Assembly (NCBI GenBank): GCA_004794785.1
Contig: SJOL01000802.1
Coordinates: 2,477,351-2,541,350 of the forward strand
Source of the DNA: Opisthorchis felineus
Lineage: Eukaryota; Platyhelminthes; Trematoda; Opisthorchiida; Opisthorchiidae
DNA length: 64,000 nucleotides
Direction: 5' to 3'
Part shown: in pieces, positions 1-11,560 of the stretch
Position numbering within the stretch: position 1 is the stretch's first letter
Layout of the letters: each line of letters opens with the position of its first letter
Position numbers and translations under genes: made by a program
Notes under the pieces: model-generated
The model's database searches: none
What the model saw: only the letters and a program-made list of their open reading frames with translations
What the model was told of the DNA's origin: nothing

Positions 1-735
1 CCGTATGGGAATTCAGGTTCACTGCCCAGGGTTCTACTTCAGCTGTAGGATCCAAATGAGTGGCAGTTGGTGGCCACGAGAGTTGTTGTTCGAAGTATTC
101 GACCCAACGATAAAGGCGTTCTTCTTCATTCACGATGGTCGCGCCATTTTTATCCTTGGTGGCTTCACTCACAGGCGGTTTCCGGAGACCGGTCACACGG
201 ATAAACTGAAAAAACTCGGGCATTCACGACCTTCCGAGCCTCTTCCATTTCCTTAACATTCCGTGTTCAGCAGACTTCACGGTCGGCGCGCACGCTCACT
301 TTCACTTGACGTTTGATAATTCGTCGGGCCAAATTATTTTCGGCGCTGGCGGAGATATTTCCCCGAGATTCAAGCAGTGCTACTGTTTTGTCTGATATCC
401 AGTGCCTGAGCGGGCTTGGTAGCGTCGTGCTACAGGCGAAACTCCCAGCACCGTGTATGACTTCACATCTGATGGTGGAGCAGTTGAAAAACTCCAGAAG
501 GCGATTCTGGTAAATTTATCCAGCTTCCGGATCTGCCAGTCTCGCAATTACTAAGCGATTTGTTTGCGCCTTACGCGGCCCTGGAAAACGAGGAGAAAAG
601 ATGCTCCGAATGAGCCCGTGATTAGAAGCCATATAAGTGAGCCAAAATGAGCGGCAGTCAGTTATTGATCCGGGCCACCTGTAACTGATAACGATGTGTT
701 TTCAAAGTGCGAATGTTAAAGGCTGCCAAATGAAC
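1..735 (-). mobile_element. RTE-type LINE relic: endonuclease start, then endonuclease-RT linker
   Basis: Read on the minus strand, about 1-510 translates as the segment that links endonuclease and reverse transcriptase in RTE-clade LINEs. Recognisable pieces in order are HWISDKTVALLESR, NNLARRIIKRQVKVSVRADR, KEMEEARKVVNAR, TGLRKPPVSEATKDKNGA and EERLYRWVEYFEQQLSWPP. One in-frame TGA and one frameshift at a T run (about 205-215) break it. A piece resembling the start of the endonuclease domain (AAFNIRTLKTHRY) lies at about 665-727, so most of the endonuclease appears deleted. The element continues off the left edge. The clade call is from motif memory, not a search. A dead copy. Confidence 0.72.
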
Positions 736-2435
736 TGCGGATCGGGGTTTCAAGAGTGCCTACGGCCGAGGTGGCTGACTAAACCCTAGATATTGCATAT
801 ATTGGTAATGGACAGCGAACGGATGTGCCAGTCCATAAGAGTAGGCCTACGAAGATGCTGTTGGTAACAGAGTAATTGTTAAGGTTCCCGATACGGAGCT
901 TTGAATCACGCGTAAGTTTAACGCTCCCGAATATCAAAACGAAGAATTTGGTTCGAAAGTCTACGATACTGTTTATAAAAAAGCAGGCAAAATTACACAA
1001 CAAACCTCAATAATCCACGTTCGAGGCGTCAACATTTCTACAAATCTGTGACCAAACGGTACAGCGCACGTCAAGGTCCGCACACTAGACAACGGCCAGC
1101 GGAGATTTGGCTTGGTAGTGTGGATTGTGGTCATCTCGTGATTCTGATTGGCGCTGCGATCACAAGGAATTATTGACATAATAAGCCAGAGCTGGCCCGG
1201 AAGATGGGGCACAAACAGGCATGGGTAAGTAGGTCAATGGTACACATACTAGTACACCAGTGTCGGACGAGGTGGCCTTTCCAGCAAGGCGTACAGCGAG
1301 TAGGGAGGGGCAAAACAGGTTATCAATAAGTACATGGGCAGTACCCGGGTAAGTAAATGGATGGGGGAATTATCACGACGCCATAGTAAAGAATGAGAGA
1401 AAAAATAGATGAAATAAGAAGGGAAGTGTTAGCTGTTTCTCCCAAGGAGCCCCGCTGTTTGCAGCATGTAAAGCGGCTCGGCTGATGGCATCAAGCAACG
1501 ATGAGATAAGTTATATGTGCAGTTCGTCGTCGGACGTGAGCCGAGATACTGCCAAGACGCCCAGAACTACACAGGGAGGACCATTATGGTTCTCAACTAA
1601 AGCCTAACCTCAAGGTAGTGGTGTCTGGCCTAAGATCACCGGAGCGATCTACTTCATTAGGGAGCAGGTCGCTACACACGTTCCAATCTCCAACCTAGAG
1701 GGCCAGAACGCTTTGCTGATTAGACCTCCGCCCAGTGACCAACCTGGCATGGTGCTTCGTGTGTATCACACCTACCCCCCCCCCACTATACTTCCGTGGG
1801 TTATGGAGGTTCACAAACCGTCACGCAACGGCGTAGTCTATTTTGTTGGTAACGGGCACAGGTTTTGATCTGGATACCGGCCTTGGCGGTGGGATCCACT
1901 GTACTGCAGGCGTATTTTGCGGAGTGGAGTTGATGGCGTACTATCGCATGGTTTCGCATTCCATTTCGACCCACAGATGGGAGATCGTCGTTGAGGGTTT
2001 TCAAGCCGCAGTCAAGGGTGAAGCTTGGCATCCCCCGTCCACTCGGGTAGTGAACAATCGAAAGACGTTCTAGCTGGGGCTGAAACAGAGGTACATTTTA
2101 GACAGGAATCTGGAACACACTCCTTCGAAATCATTGGGTCGATAGTTCAGTTTGCAGACGAAGAACCTTCTGAATTTACTTCTGCATTCAGGTGGCTGGT
2201 GTTCTGGAGAGGAATAAGTTCACGAAGGTCTGTTCCTCCTGATCTTAAGCTATCAGTGGTTCGCCGTTGCCGGATTCGTAAATCGACACGTCGAATGTAC
2301 ATGTGAGTCTAGGGCAAGTCCAGTGAAGATTACAGATCGAGGCGTTAAATAAGACAGCTTAGTTGAACTCCTATGAAATGCCCGTGTACTCCTGGTGAAC
2401 AACGCAAGACAACGCAGGTCTTGGAGTTTTCACTA
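736..2435. other. No gene recognised; anonymous sequence
   Basis: Short open frames occur on both strands but none shows a recognisable domain or convincing splice context. A run of ten C lies at about 1775-1784. I see no RNA gene or repeat family here that recurs elsewhere in the window. Confidence 0.4.
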
Positions 2436-2600
2436 GCGCCCTAGAATCCCTTTGATTAGTGGAGCAACGGAACTTGGGAATGGATCGAGCAATGACCTTC
2501 GTGATATGGCGAGGAGAGACGGGACAAAAATGTTCGACCCTGATTGGCTCACATCCTGACCAATCAGAGTAGCCACATAAACCATCGTTTGTTCAACAGC
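2436..2600 (-). repeat. Dispersed repeat with opposed CCAAT/ATTGG motifs, copy 1
   Basis: On the minus strand this contains CTGATTGGTCAGGATG followed by GAGCCAATCAGGG and then a stretch matching 10905-11005 at roughly two thirds identity by eye. The pairing of ATTGG and CCAAT a few bases apart is kept in both copies. It may be part of a retroelement 5' or LTR-like region, but no coding part was identified beside it. Confidence 0.5.
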
Positions 2601-3073
2601 CCTACTCCTGTGCGACAACAGAAGGAGGGAGCACTGAGTTATTGTTTCGCTTTTTTCAGAGTTCGTTAGCGTTAACAACTTCGCTTGTTCGTACACGATA
2701 ATTAAGCTGCGTCCAGTTTGCTCTGGTGGGATAGTGGTAACGCTCGATCAAGTACCACAGGTCTGTAGCTTATACGCAGGTAGGGCCAGGGACACGCAAT
2801 GCCGACGAACGAAAAAAACTAAATCATCGAGTCTCCTGCCTCCTTCAAAATACCTGCTCCAAGAAAGCTGAAGTTTATTGCTCAAACCAGTGTGGTGTGA
2901 ACGTGGATTTGCTAATTCCCCGAAAGCCTGCAGTTTCAAGGATTCACCGGTTGACACACGGGATCGAAGCTTTCGCCCAAGTTTCCCGGGTCTGTTTTAT
3001 TCTTGTCGTTCAGCTGTTGCCGTTAACCTGAAAGGCATAAGCAAAAAAGGGTGTAGCACTGCTTTTTAAGTTC
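2601..3073. other. No gene recognised between repeat and LINE 3' end
   Basis: Ordinary-looking sequence immediately beyond the 3' end of the minus-strand LINE at 3074-4480. It could include that element's 3' untranslated region, but no tail repeat marks the boundary. Confidence 0.35.
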
Positions 3074-4480
3074 TCAGCGTGAGGCAGTAAGCTTGCCAGT
3101 GCGATGATTCGCATAAAAAACTTCTAATAGTGCTTTGAACTGGGTACTAGATGGAGCGTGGACAATCGTCGGGGGAATGTTATTCCACGCTGCAAATACC
3201 CGAAATGAGAAAAAACTTCTCCTTATTAAAGTGTCCGCTCTGAGCTTGAAAATCTTCTTACCATGTCCCCGCCGTGTATTGGCTGGATCAGCTGTGAAAA
3301 ACCTGTTGGCCAAACATTGTTCAAACAGGGCAAAAGTAGGTATTAGGCCTCCTTGAAGTCAACGATACTACTGGGGAATGAGGTCAAGCACCGCGAGATG
3401 CGTCTCGTAGTCCGCGGATTCAAGGCCGGCAATCATTTTCGTAGCAGCTTGCTGGGCAAGCACAATGAGGATTACGTCCTTCTAGCGTCCTGAGCAGACA
3501 ACTTGGTTGACATATTTAAGGAGCGGTCTGACGTAGGCCCCATAGAGTATTTGGAAGTCCATGCGAGTAATACGAGTGAAGATGCGCCTAATCATCCGTA
3601 GAACGACAAATGCCTTTTGAGCAGATTTCTCGTGGTGCAGGCAGAAGGACATGTTTGAAGATAGCCAGATACCCTACTCCTTTTCGGCATCCATCCTTGG
3701 TCCATTCTCAACATGCACGAAAAAAAGCGTTCGCTGAGTCCCTCCGAATGACATATGGACGCACTTTTCGTCATTCAGAGTCCAGTCCAACGACCACTGT
3801 TTTGCAGCGTCCACATCCATTTGGAGGGCATTGGCATTTGAACTCCAGGATTTCAAGTCGTCTGCAAAAAGTAGACGTGGACTTGAAAGAACGTCTGGAA
3901 GGTCGTGCAAAACGTGTTTGTCTTGTGAACGAGATGACGAATGTCCTCCTCCGTAAAGACCAAGTTAATTAAAGGCCGTTGGTGGTTACGCCTTGACAAG
4001 ATTGGGTGCGACGAGGTCACTGGAGAAGAATACAGGCCCGCATAGTGCCCTCTGTAGACTTCAGATGTCACTATTGGGTCACTCTCGGGTTCCTCGTTCC
4101 CGTCCTCCCGGAAGAACGCGGTTGACTTGTTTCTGCGGCGGTGCCTCGTGTACTTAAACAGCACATTTTTGTTTTTTCGGATGGGGTCTAGCACGGTGGC
4201 TCGTTTTTTATGTTCAGTTGGCGGATTTCTGGCGGATTTACCGTGGTCCGCACTTTATGAAACGCCAGCTCATCTTCTGTGTCTCCTGCGGCCAACGTTT
4301 TGAAGAATAGTTGCGACCTCCTTTCCAGAAGTTGCCGAAGCCCTTTAGGTAGCTTGCGGTTCATCCGACTGCGTGCTGGTTTTTTCGGGATGAACATCGC
4401 GTCAGCCTCGTGAACCTTCTGGACAATGGTCCTGTATAACTCTTCCAATTATTGCAAAAAATTTTCATCCGTAGCTGATT
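3074..4480 (-). mobile_element. CR1-like LINE relic with internal RT deletion
   Basis: Minus-strand reading gives, from N to C: a pre-RT linker (4188-4448, MNRKLPKGLRQLLERR), the start of the RT domain (3853-4194, VFTEEDIRHLV), the catalytic palm motif (3674-3910, RLLFADDLKSW), and a well preserved thumb/connection and C-terminus (3074-3600, with [53 protein letters not shown] and [16 protein letters not shown]). RT motifs between the first and the FADD box are missing, so an internal deletion lies near 3900. Three stop codons interrupt 3320-3500. The C-terminal block matches what I know of CR1-like flatworm LINEs. Non-functional. Confidence 0.8.
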
Positions 4481-7400
4481 TCCGACACACCCGTTCGGCT
4501 GACGTGACGTTCGGTTGCTTCGACCAACTCCCCTCCAGACAAGATTAAAGCTACTAGAACACGGTATAGAGGTGCTTCCCTAGGTTATACAACTGCACCC
4601 ACTCTCTTGAAGTGGCGACAGATTATGGAATTCCAAATCTGCTGCTGAACTCCGACATATAGGCTCATGCTATCGGATGGGCACATTATCTCCTCCAACG
4701 GAAGCGCCAACACTGGCCAGAGTAAAGTGGAGTGACTGAAAATAATAATGTGACGCAATGGATTTCTCCTTTTCAGTCTTCCTTGAGGATAGTATTTGCC
4801 GTATTCACAGAATGGAAGCAAAGTTCAACTGCCGCTCTTTCCTCTTCGGTATGCAGGCGGCCTGTTCGCGGATTTTGTAGGATGTAGACGTCTTGATTCT
4901 GGACTACCCAGACGCCGCGGGCGTGAAGACCATCGCAACGGTGTCCGCCGTTCTCACGGTTAGAATGCCGCTACCCAGAAAGAAAAAGGAAAATGAACAA
5001 ATAATCAGCTTCACTTCACACTTTTGCAAGGTCACTGATGTCAGGCGATGTACGTCTTTTGGAGTTAGCGGTTGCGATAGCAAACCTTTTGGCGCGGGGA
5101 TCAAGGGAATCACCTAAAAAACAGGCGGTGGCACGTGTCCTCTTAGCTGGATGCCGGGTTGTGGTAGAGCAAAAAGCACCGGCTGAGAAAAATTCGCTTA
5201 CGAAGCGGCAAGAAAATGACTCTTGTGCCGGAATTTCGAGCGCATGAAGGGTTATTTGGCTGCGACCCAAAGGTGACGTAGCTTGGCACCACCTACGTAT
5301 ATTTGTGGAGGTATCTGAGAGGGGATGACTGTCTGCAATTATTTTCCCATCGGCCCAGGTGGCTACTATTTAGGAGAAACGGTTGTACGCGTATAATCCG
5401 GGCATCCTTTTCCGACTGCGGTGGACATACTCAAAATCTCGTATATGTTTGTTGCGTAAATTATTCAGCCGAAAATAACCTACGCGAGTCACCGTCGGGC
5501 GATGAAACTTGTGGCTTGTCAAGTGTACCGCTCCACACTCAGATCCGTCGGAAGGTTACCCTGGGTCCCCCGATTCAACCCGGGACTGTGTCTTTTTATC
5601 TTCCAGCTGGCACTGATTTTTACCATAAGCGTTTTGCCTTGCTTGTTTACGGACAAACATTTTCATACACGACATGTTTATTTGGGGATTTATTTCGAGG
5701 CAATACCGCAAAAACTGGCGACTTCAGAAACCAAACTCTTCTGAGTTTCTGCCTCTCGAGGATACGGGCGTGCTTCAACTTAATATTTACCACACACACA
5801 CACCTCACAGCCGTACATCGGGCACAGTTTAAGACTGCCAGTACATAGGATGCTTAGTGTCTTCTGTTGTCGGTGGACTTCAGGTGACTACTGCCTCCAG
5901 TTAGTCCAAACCGGGGCACAGATTGTCAACTTCGCCGGTTTGGGGTATCAGCGTAAGATAGACTTGAGGCGCAAGTTATCTGAACTTCTTCCAGTAGCAT
6001 TCGCTATTATGGAGGCATAGAGTGGGTGGCAAATTCAAATGGGAGTTCGGGCCAGGTGGCACTGAATTTCATCGTTTAAAGCAGTCTTCAATTTTTCATG
6101 AACACCTGCAAAGTATAAGTCAACTATAATGCGAGGACTCCGAGGTTCTGGCAACAAGGAAAGTTACATCTGATGCATCATTGAAGTTAGAGGTTCTTGG
6201 CAGTGTCTAGCCCAAATCGGGGGCCAGTTATCTCGTCTGAATGCTCATGAGTGCCCAGACGCAGCAGTCCAACGTTGGAACTGGTGTTGATTGCTTGCGA
6301 AGAACGTTTGCGGAACTCCTGACTGTACTGTTGAGGTTACCTGGAGGAATTAAGACGCCAACACAGTTTGCAGCAGGAAAGACGGTATTTAACCATATAC
6401 GTGGCAGCGCCCCTAGCGAGGGAACGCCGGAGCCCAGGTCAAGCAGCCTGGTGGAGCGAATACGCAGAGAATGTGATTTCCTTCTCTTAGCCCAGTCTTA
6501 GCGGACTGATAGGGCGGAAAAGGTTAGCTGATTGGTTTCTTAACTTTTGTGAATGAGAAGTGGTGGTCTAGAGAAAACGCTTCGCCAGTAAAACTCGTAC
6601 TCAGATCAGCAGGAAACCTCATCTGCGTGGCCATGAAAAAACTTGCTCGGGGACCCAGGCCCATCACAGAGGAGCTGAAATAAATGAAGGGGAGTTAAGG
6701 TTGAAAAGACTCCAGATGGCGTCATGAAATATACTGGTAAGACTGGCCAAGTTGGATAAATTCACTGGAATGTTCAGTACTTCGGTCGGGCAGGAATATC
6801 TGGTGTAGAGACGGTGGTGCTTAAACACACGGCGAACGTGTTGTGTTGCGAGACGCTACCCGGCTGAAACCCCTGCCCGATGTGGTAGTTCACAGTTCAC
6901 AGATCAGAAAAACAAATGAAATGCTCGCGTCGCAACCAAATGGGCTACGTCTAAAGCAAGGACCTCAGGCCGCAGTGTTGTCACCTTTCTAAAGAAATTT
7001 AAGGTACATGCGGGTCGTCTGAAACCTCTTTTGTTGTGGAGGGACACATCAGTCAATGTCTGCAAGACCTGTTGTTTGGAGGTTAACTGTGTTAGTAACA
7101 ACTGTATTAGAAAGCGTTGCTTTCTTCCGTCAGCCTCCAAAGCGACTGCACCATTGCTTTCACTACCGCACAGGACAGAGAGATAGACCTATATCTTTTC
7201 TATGATATGCTTAACAAGCACATGGAAGAAGCAGACAAACAGCGGAGATACCCCAGCAACAACATCTGTCGGAATCCAATCAGGAGAGATTTTCTGCATG
7301 CTTGTCAAAGCTACGGGTGAACATCCACAGGTTTCAAGTGCCCAAACAAGCCCGGGGCATGGCGAACTTCAATGGAATTCCCTGAAGCAATCTTTCGTTC

Positions 7401-10254
7401 TGGAATGCCGTCCCATTCGCTCGGAAAATCATTGGGAGTTATATGTTGACAGTTAGAAGGAGAAACGGCAGTATTAAGTTGCATGCACATGAGGGCAGCA
7501 GGGGCAGATCTATTGAGTTTGACGTGTGTATTCCACAAGCTGGTGAGCACGCTCCTCGAGGGTAAGATCTATGCGTCATTTTCAAATCCACAGTCCGTGA
7601 TCAGTTGTTCAGGCCGATGTTCATCCGAAAGACGCACTTTTCTCGAAAACCTCCGTGTCAACTTAAAATTTCAGCAAAAATGTGTTGCACTCTGCAGTAT
7701 GTATGCTCAAGACAAAGACAAACATAATCTGCATTACCTTTGTGGAAATTTGTTTTCAGTCATCTCTCTTTCTAGTTTTTTGGTGCGCACTCAATTCTGC
7801 AGCTGCCGTTCTATGGTTTCAGTCGCTCTCTAGAATTAACTCTAAAGCATTTTCTGCGAAACTACGGGATTTTTAACCTCGCGAATTTTACGGTGAGCTG
7901 GTCTAATCCGTTTGCATGGTATTTTGCTCAAAGCATTTTGTTTAAGTGGACAAAATTTCAAGGCCACCGACAACCATCGATTCACATTTTATTACCAGTT
8001 TACGAGATAAAACATGAAATCAAGGGTTAGCATAATTTGGAGTTCCGCAGTGTTCTTTAAAGGTAAGGTAAAATTCACACAGTTTTCAACTTGCACCCAC
8101 GTTTATAGGTGAATAACGGTTGTAGGCTTTGTTCTCCTCAGACTTAGCATATAAGACGAATTTGTTCAGCCAACTCCGACACAACACAGTTTTTTTAGGA
8201 AGCTCGGCTTTTATTCATTATAACAGTAAAAAACGACTGGATAGTTTGTGAAGTAGTGACGCGGGTGTCACCTCTGTGGAGGATTCATGTTCCCAGATAT
8301 GTACAACAAGTCAATGGTTAACGCAGCAGATTTATGCGCGTGAATTATCGACCCAGCGATATCTTTCCCAGTGTAAATAATCACACACCTAAGATAAGAT
8401 ACTACACCGACGGAAAATAAGCTCAACCATTGCTGGTCATTATGATAACCGCACGCTCTGTCGCCTAATTTAGCTACTTCTCGTGACTGCTAGGCCCATG
8501 TCTATGTACGGCGGTGACTGAGGCCTCACCCGTGCACGGTAGCACAACCCTGTGGCCAAAAATGACACTTCATACTACTAACTCTACGTGTTTTTGCTTA
8601 CTTTAGCAACTTATGGTAAATATCAGGCCAGTGTCTATGCGAACAGATGAATACGAGGCATCAACTATGCATGATGGCTCGATCTAACGGCCAACGACGG
8701 CCCGTCATACTCGTAACTGTATGCGTTGTTGATCGCCTCGGCCACGCCGTAACAGATGGGCCCGTGTCCGTGCGTACAGCCGACTATGAGGCCTAAATTA
8801 TGCAATAACGCCCGATGCGGTTGCCAGGGCCGGCCCTTCATCATCATAAGCCTATGTGTGTGAGTTGTCACTCCGCCCACCCACGCTTGAAAATCATAAA
8901 ACCGGCATCGGCGAAATGTTTTGTTTATTGAATAGTACAACAATAATGGGCGGTTATTCCGTTTGTTTTTCAGTGCACCACTTTCACTTGACGGTGAATC
9001 TGAGATAAAATATGTATATCCAATTTACTCTCGTCTACACATTCAACAAGACCGTTCATACATTTTGCTGTTATCAAGGCAAACTTATTTCTTGATCAGC
9101 TACCCTCTTTGTCACTAACGATGGATCCATATCCACACCGAAGTTGGACATGGCAAAGTTTATGCTAAAGAGGGGTGTATACAAGGTAGTCAAGATCAAG
9201 CGAAATGGACTTGATTCCTAGAATTTGAGGACCTCATAATTCCTCATGGATGAAGTCGCTGCAGTTATCTGATGGACGGCTACGTGGTGTCAAATCTGCT
9301 CCCTGAGAGCACCAAAGTCTAAATTTACCCAACTTCTTTTGGACATGTATATCCTGTAGCTTGATTGAGAAATGAGTTCCGTCTTCCTCATCATAACTTG
9401 TAACTATCTCATAGAAATCCTGTATAGACTATCATTTGCTGGGGGACCCGTTCTGGGACACTGCTTGTCAGCCCAGATGCTTTGGTTTTGCGATCTTCGT
9501 TTTGAGATCTTTTGTGATCCTCAGCATCTGGTAGTAGGTAAAAAGGCCTCCACAACTCAAACACGCATAATGCGTTCAAAGCCGCTCACTCTTTCAACAT
9601 TGAGGCCCTTCTCCATGTCTGTTATGTGGGTTTAGGCCTTATCCAACCCATCGTCCGTGCCAAAGTATTGTCACCGATTTCCATTTCCGCAATCTTGTCT
9701 AAACTATCCAAATACATAAGTGGCTAAGCCAGCCACTCATATAATCCGTCTCCTATAATGATGATGAGCTGACTGGGGACTACAAGATTTATTCCATCTC
9801 ATTGCCCCTGGAAAGATTGTCTTTCAAACAACATCCAAATAACATACATTGTCACAAAATCCCGTCTTTGTCCCCTAAACGGTCGATTGGTCCTGAATAG
9901 ATATTTTACAAGGCGTACTGTCCTGTAAGATAGGCGCGTGAAGGCGGTAAGGCGTTTTCTCAGGCGACAGGTTTGTCCATATTAATGGAAGCAGCGATGC
10001 TGCCTTCCCCTCAACACTGATTAATGACATTGGCGGAAGTGGCTCAATTGCGAAGTCAGTGGCACTCGCGAGCTAAAACTTTCGCCTTCAATGTGTAACT
10101 ACTCAGTCCTCATATTAACTGAACACGCCACCACTTCGAATGCTTGGCTGTATACCACACACTCTCTTTCCGGTGATAGAATGTGTATTAGCTAGAACCA
10201 ATATGCATTTAGTATACGGTGTGTACCTGATAAATTGACTTAAAGTTTGTAAAG
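4481..10254. other. No gene recognised; anonymous sequence
   Basis: The longest open frame (5303-5848, plus, 181 codons) has no domain I recognise and no supporting splice structure. A short CA run lies at about 5790-5803. A GC-rich patch at 8665-8943 stands out from AT-rich surroundings and is open on the minus strand for 92 codons, without recognisable motifs. Otherwise I see nothing assignable in this 5.8 kb. Confidence 0.4.
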
Positions 10255-10480
10255 AAACTGACAGCACAGACTCCACTGACATTGATTAACCGCCATTACT
10301 TGCAGCGTTTCCAGCCAAGCTCCGGTGGGGTCGCAGAAACCACATCCTGGAAGGCGTACAACACCAACAACACTAAAACTCTTCGTAATGTTATTCACAC
10401 CCTTCCGCCAGGTCATACGTTCTCCATCCCACAGTTTTTACAGTTAGTCAGCACCTCTTTGCGCGCGTCACGTAATATCA
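10255..10480 (-). mobile_element. Relic of RTE-type LINE C-terminus
   Basis: This stretch is a diverged copy of the LINE 3' coding end seen at 38790-39000. Shared plus-strand landmarks are GAAACTGACAGCA, CCAGCCAAGC, TCCTGGAAGGCGTACAACAC and AACTCTTCGT. On the minus strand the better copy encodes the C-terminal end of an RTE-like LINE; this copy is broken by substitutions and small indels. Confidence 0.62.
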
Positions 10481-10904
10481 GGGAGCCATTCCTATCCTCG
10501 GTCGATACGCTACCGTTCACTGTAGCCTGTGACTGATAACTTGTCTTTTGCGGACTCAGCAACCACCCATTTTACACGAGCCAACTGCGAAGCCAGGTAC
10601 GCTTCATCCACGGTTTTGGGAGCTATCTAATCACGCCCCTGCTCAGCTTCACGGACAATTACACTACTAGCCATGGCTTTACTGATGAACTATTTAGCCG
10701 ATGCACGTCCCTCATGTTCACAAAGGGCCATTGTTGTGACATGCTGAACGGTCATGCAACTCTGTATCGGTCCTTGGCCTCCTGCTCCGCCCATTATGGT
10801 ACATCAAAAAGCCCGGTAGCTTCAGACAGCCCTTTATGGAGACAAAGGAAGGTTAGTACAAATGTATTTATAGGTTGATCACAGAATGTTCCACAAGGTC
10901 GTGC

Positions 10905-11005
10905 TAGAATCTCCGTGAGGGGGCGAGAAGTGTCCAGCTAAAGATGCTCGATCCAGATTGGCTGGCATTCTGGCCAATCAGGGCATGCCTGCGTTTGGTC
11001 CGTAG
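10905..11005 (-). repeat. Dispersed repeat with opposed CCAAT/ATTGG motifs, copy 2
   Basis: Minus-strand CTGATTGGCCAGAATG then CAGCCAATCTGGATCGAGC aligns with the copy at 2436-2600, in the same orientation. The similarity fades outside about 100 bp. Confidence 0.5.
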
Positions 11006-11399
11006 CCCACACGTGACACATCCGTCCAATTGACGAGCTGTTCGGTTATTACGGGTGGCTGGCCCTCGGACAGTCACACCCGCTCCAAATGACCTCATGC
11101 AGCCATGCCCTACTCTCTCCAACTGAATGTCGATTATCGTTTTTAAAGCGGGCAGTGTCGAACCACTACAGTATTTTCAAATTGTAACCACTCTTGGCTG
11201 CCTGCTATTTCGCGCCTGAGTCTAGCTTATACCTCAGTACCCTCCAGCAGACATTTTCGGAACTTTCCCCATTTTGAGTCCTCAGTCTACATACGGCAGT
11301 CTTATTGCCTCGTTTAAATAGAGATTATGAATCAACCTGCGCCCTCTTAGGACCGAAGAACATCCTTTGCCCGTGCTGGTTTTAATTTGGACTCATAGG

Positions 11400-11560
11400 C
11401 CAACATTAAATACCCTGACAACCTAGCCAACTCACACAAGATGTTCACGTACGGGGCTATCCACGGACCAAAGCATGACGTGGCAATGACGGTACTGCGA
11501 CAGCCATACCCAGTCTGATGGCTTGCCCGTAGTTCACTGATCTCTACTACTTCCCAAACG
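11400..11560 (+). repeat. Old fragment of the 14-20 kb LINE family 3' region
   Basis: GGGGCTATCCACGGACCAAA and GCCATACCCAGTCTGATGGC correspond to the same landmarks at 19374-19443 in the plus-strand LINE and, inverted, at 23228-23290. It is a third, much decayed copy of that 3' region. Confidence 0.5.

Noticed and set aside
5303..5848. 181-codon plus-strand open frame
   Set aside because: No motif or splice support; the length is within what chance allows over 64 kb.
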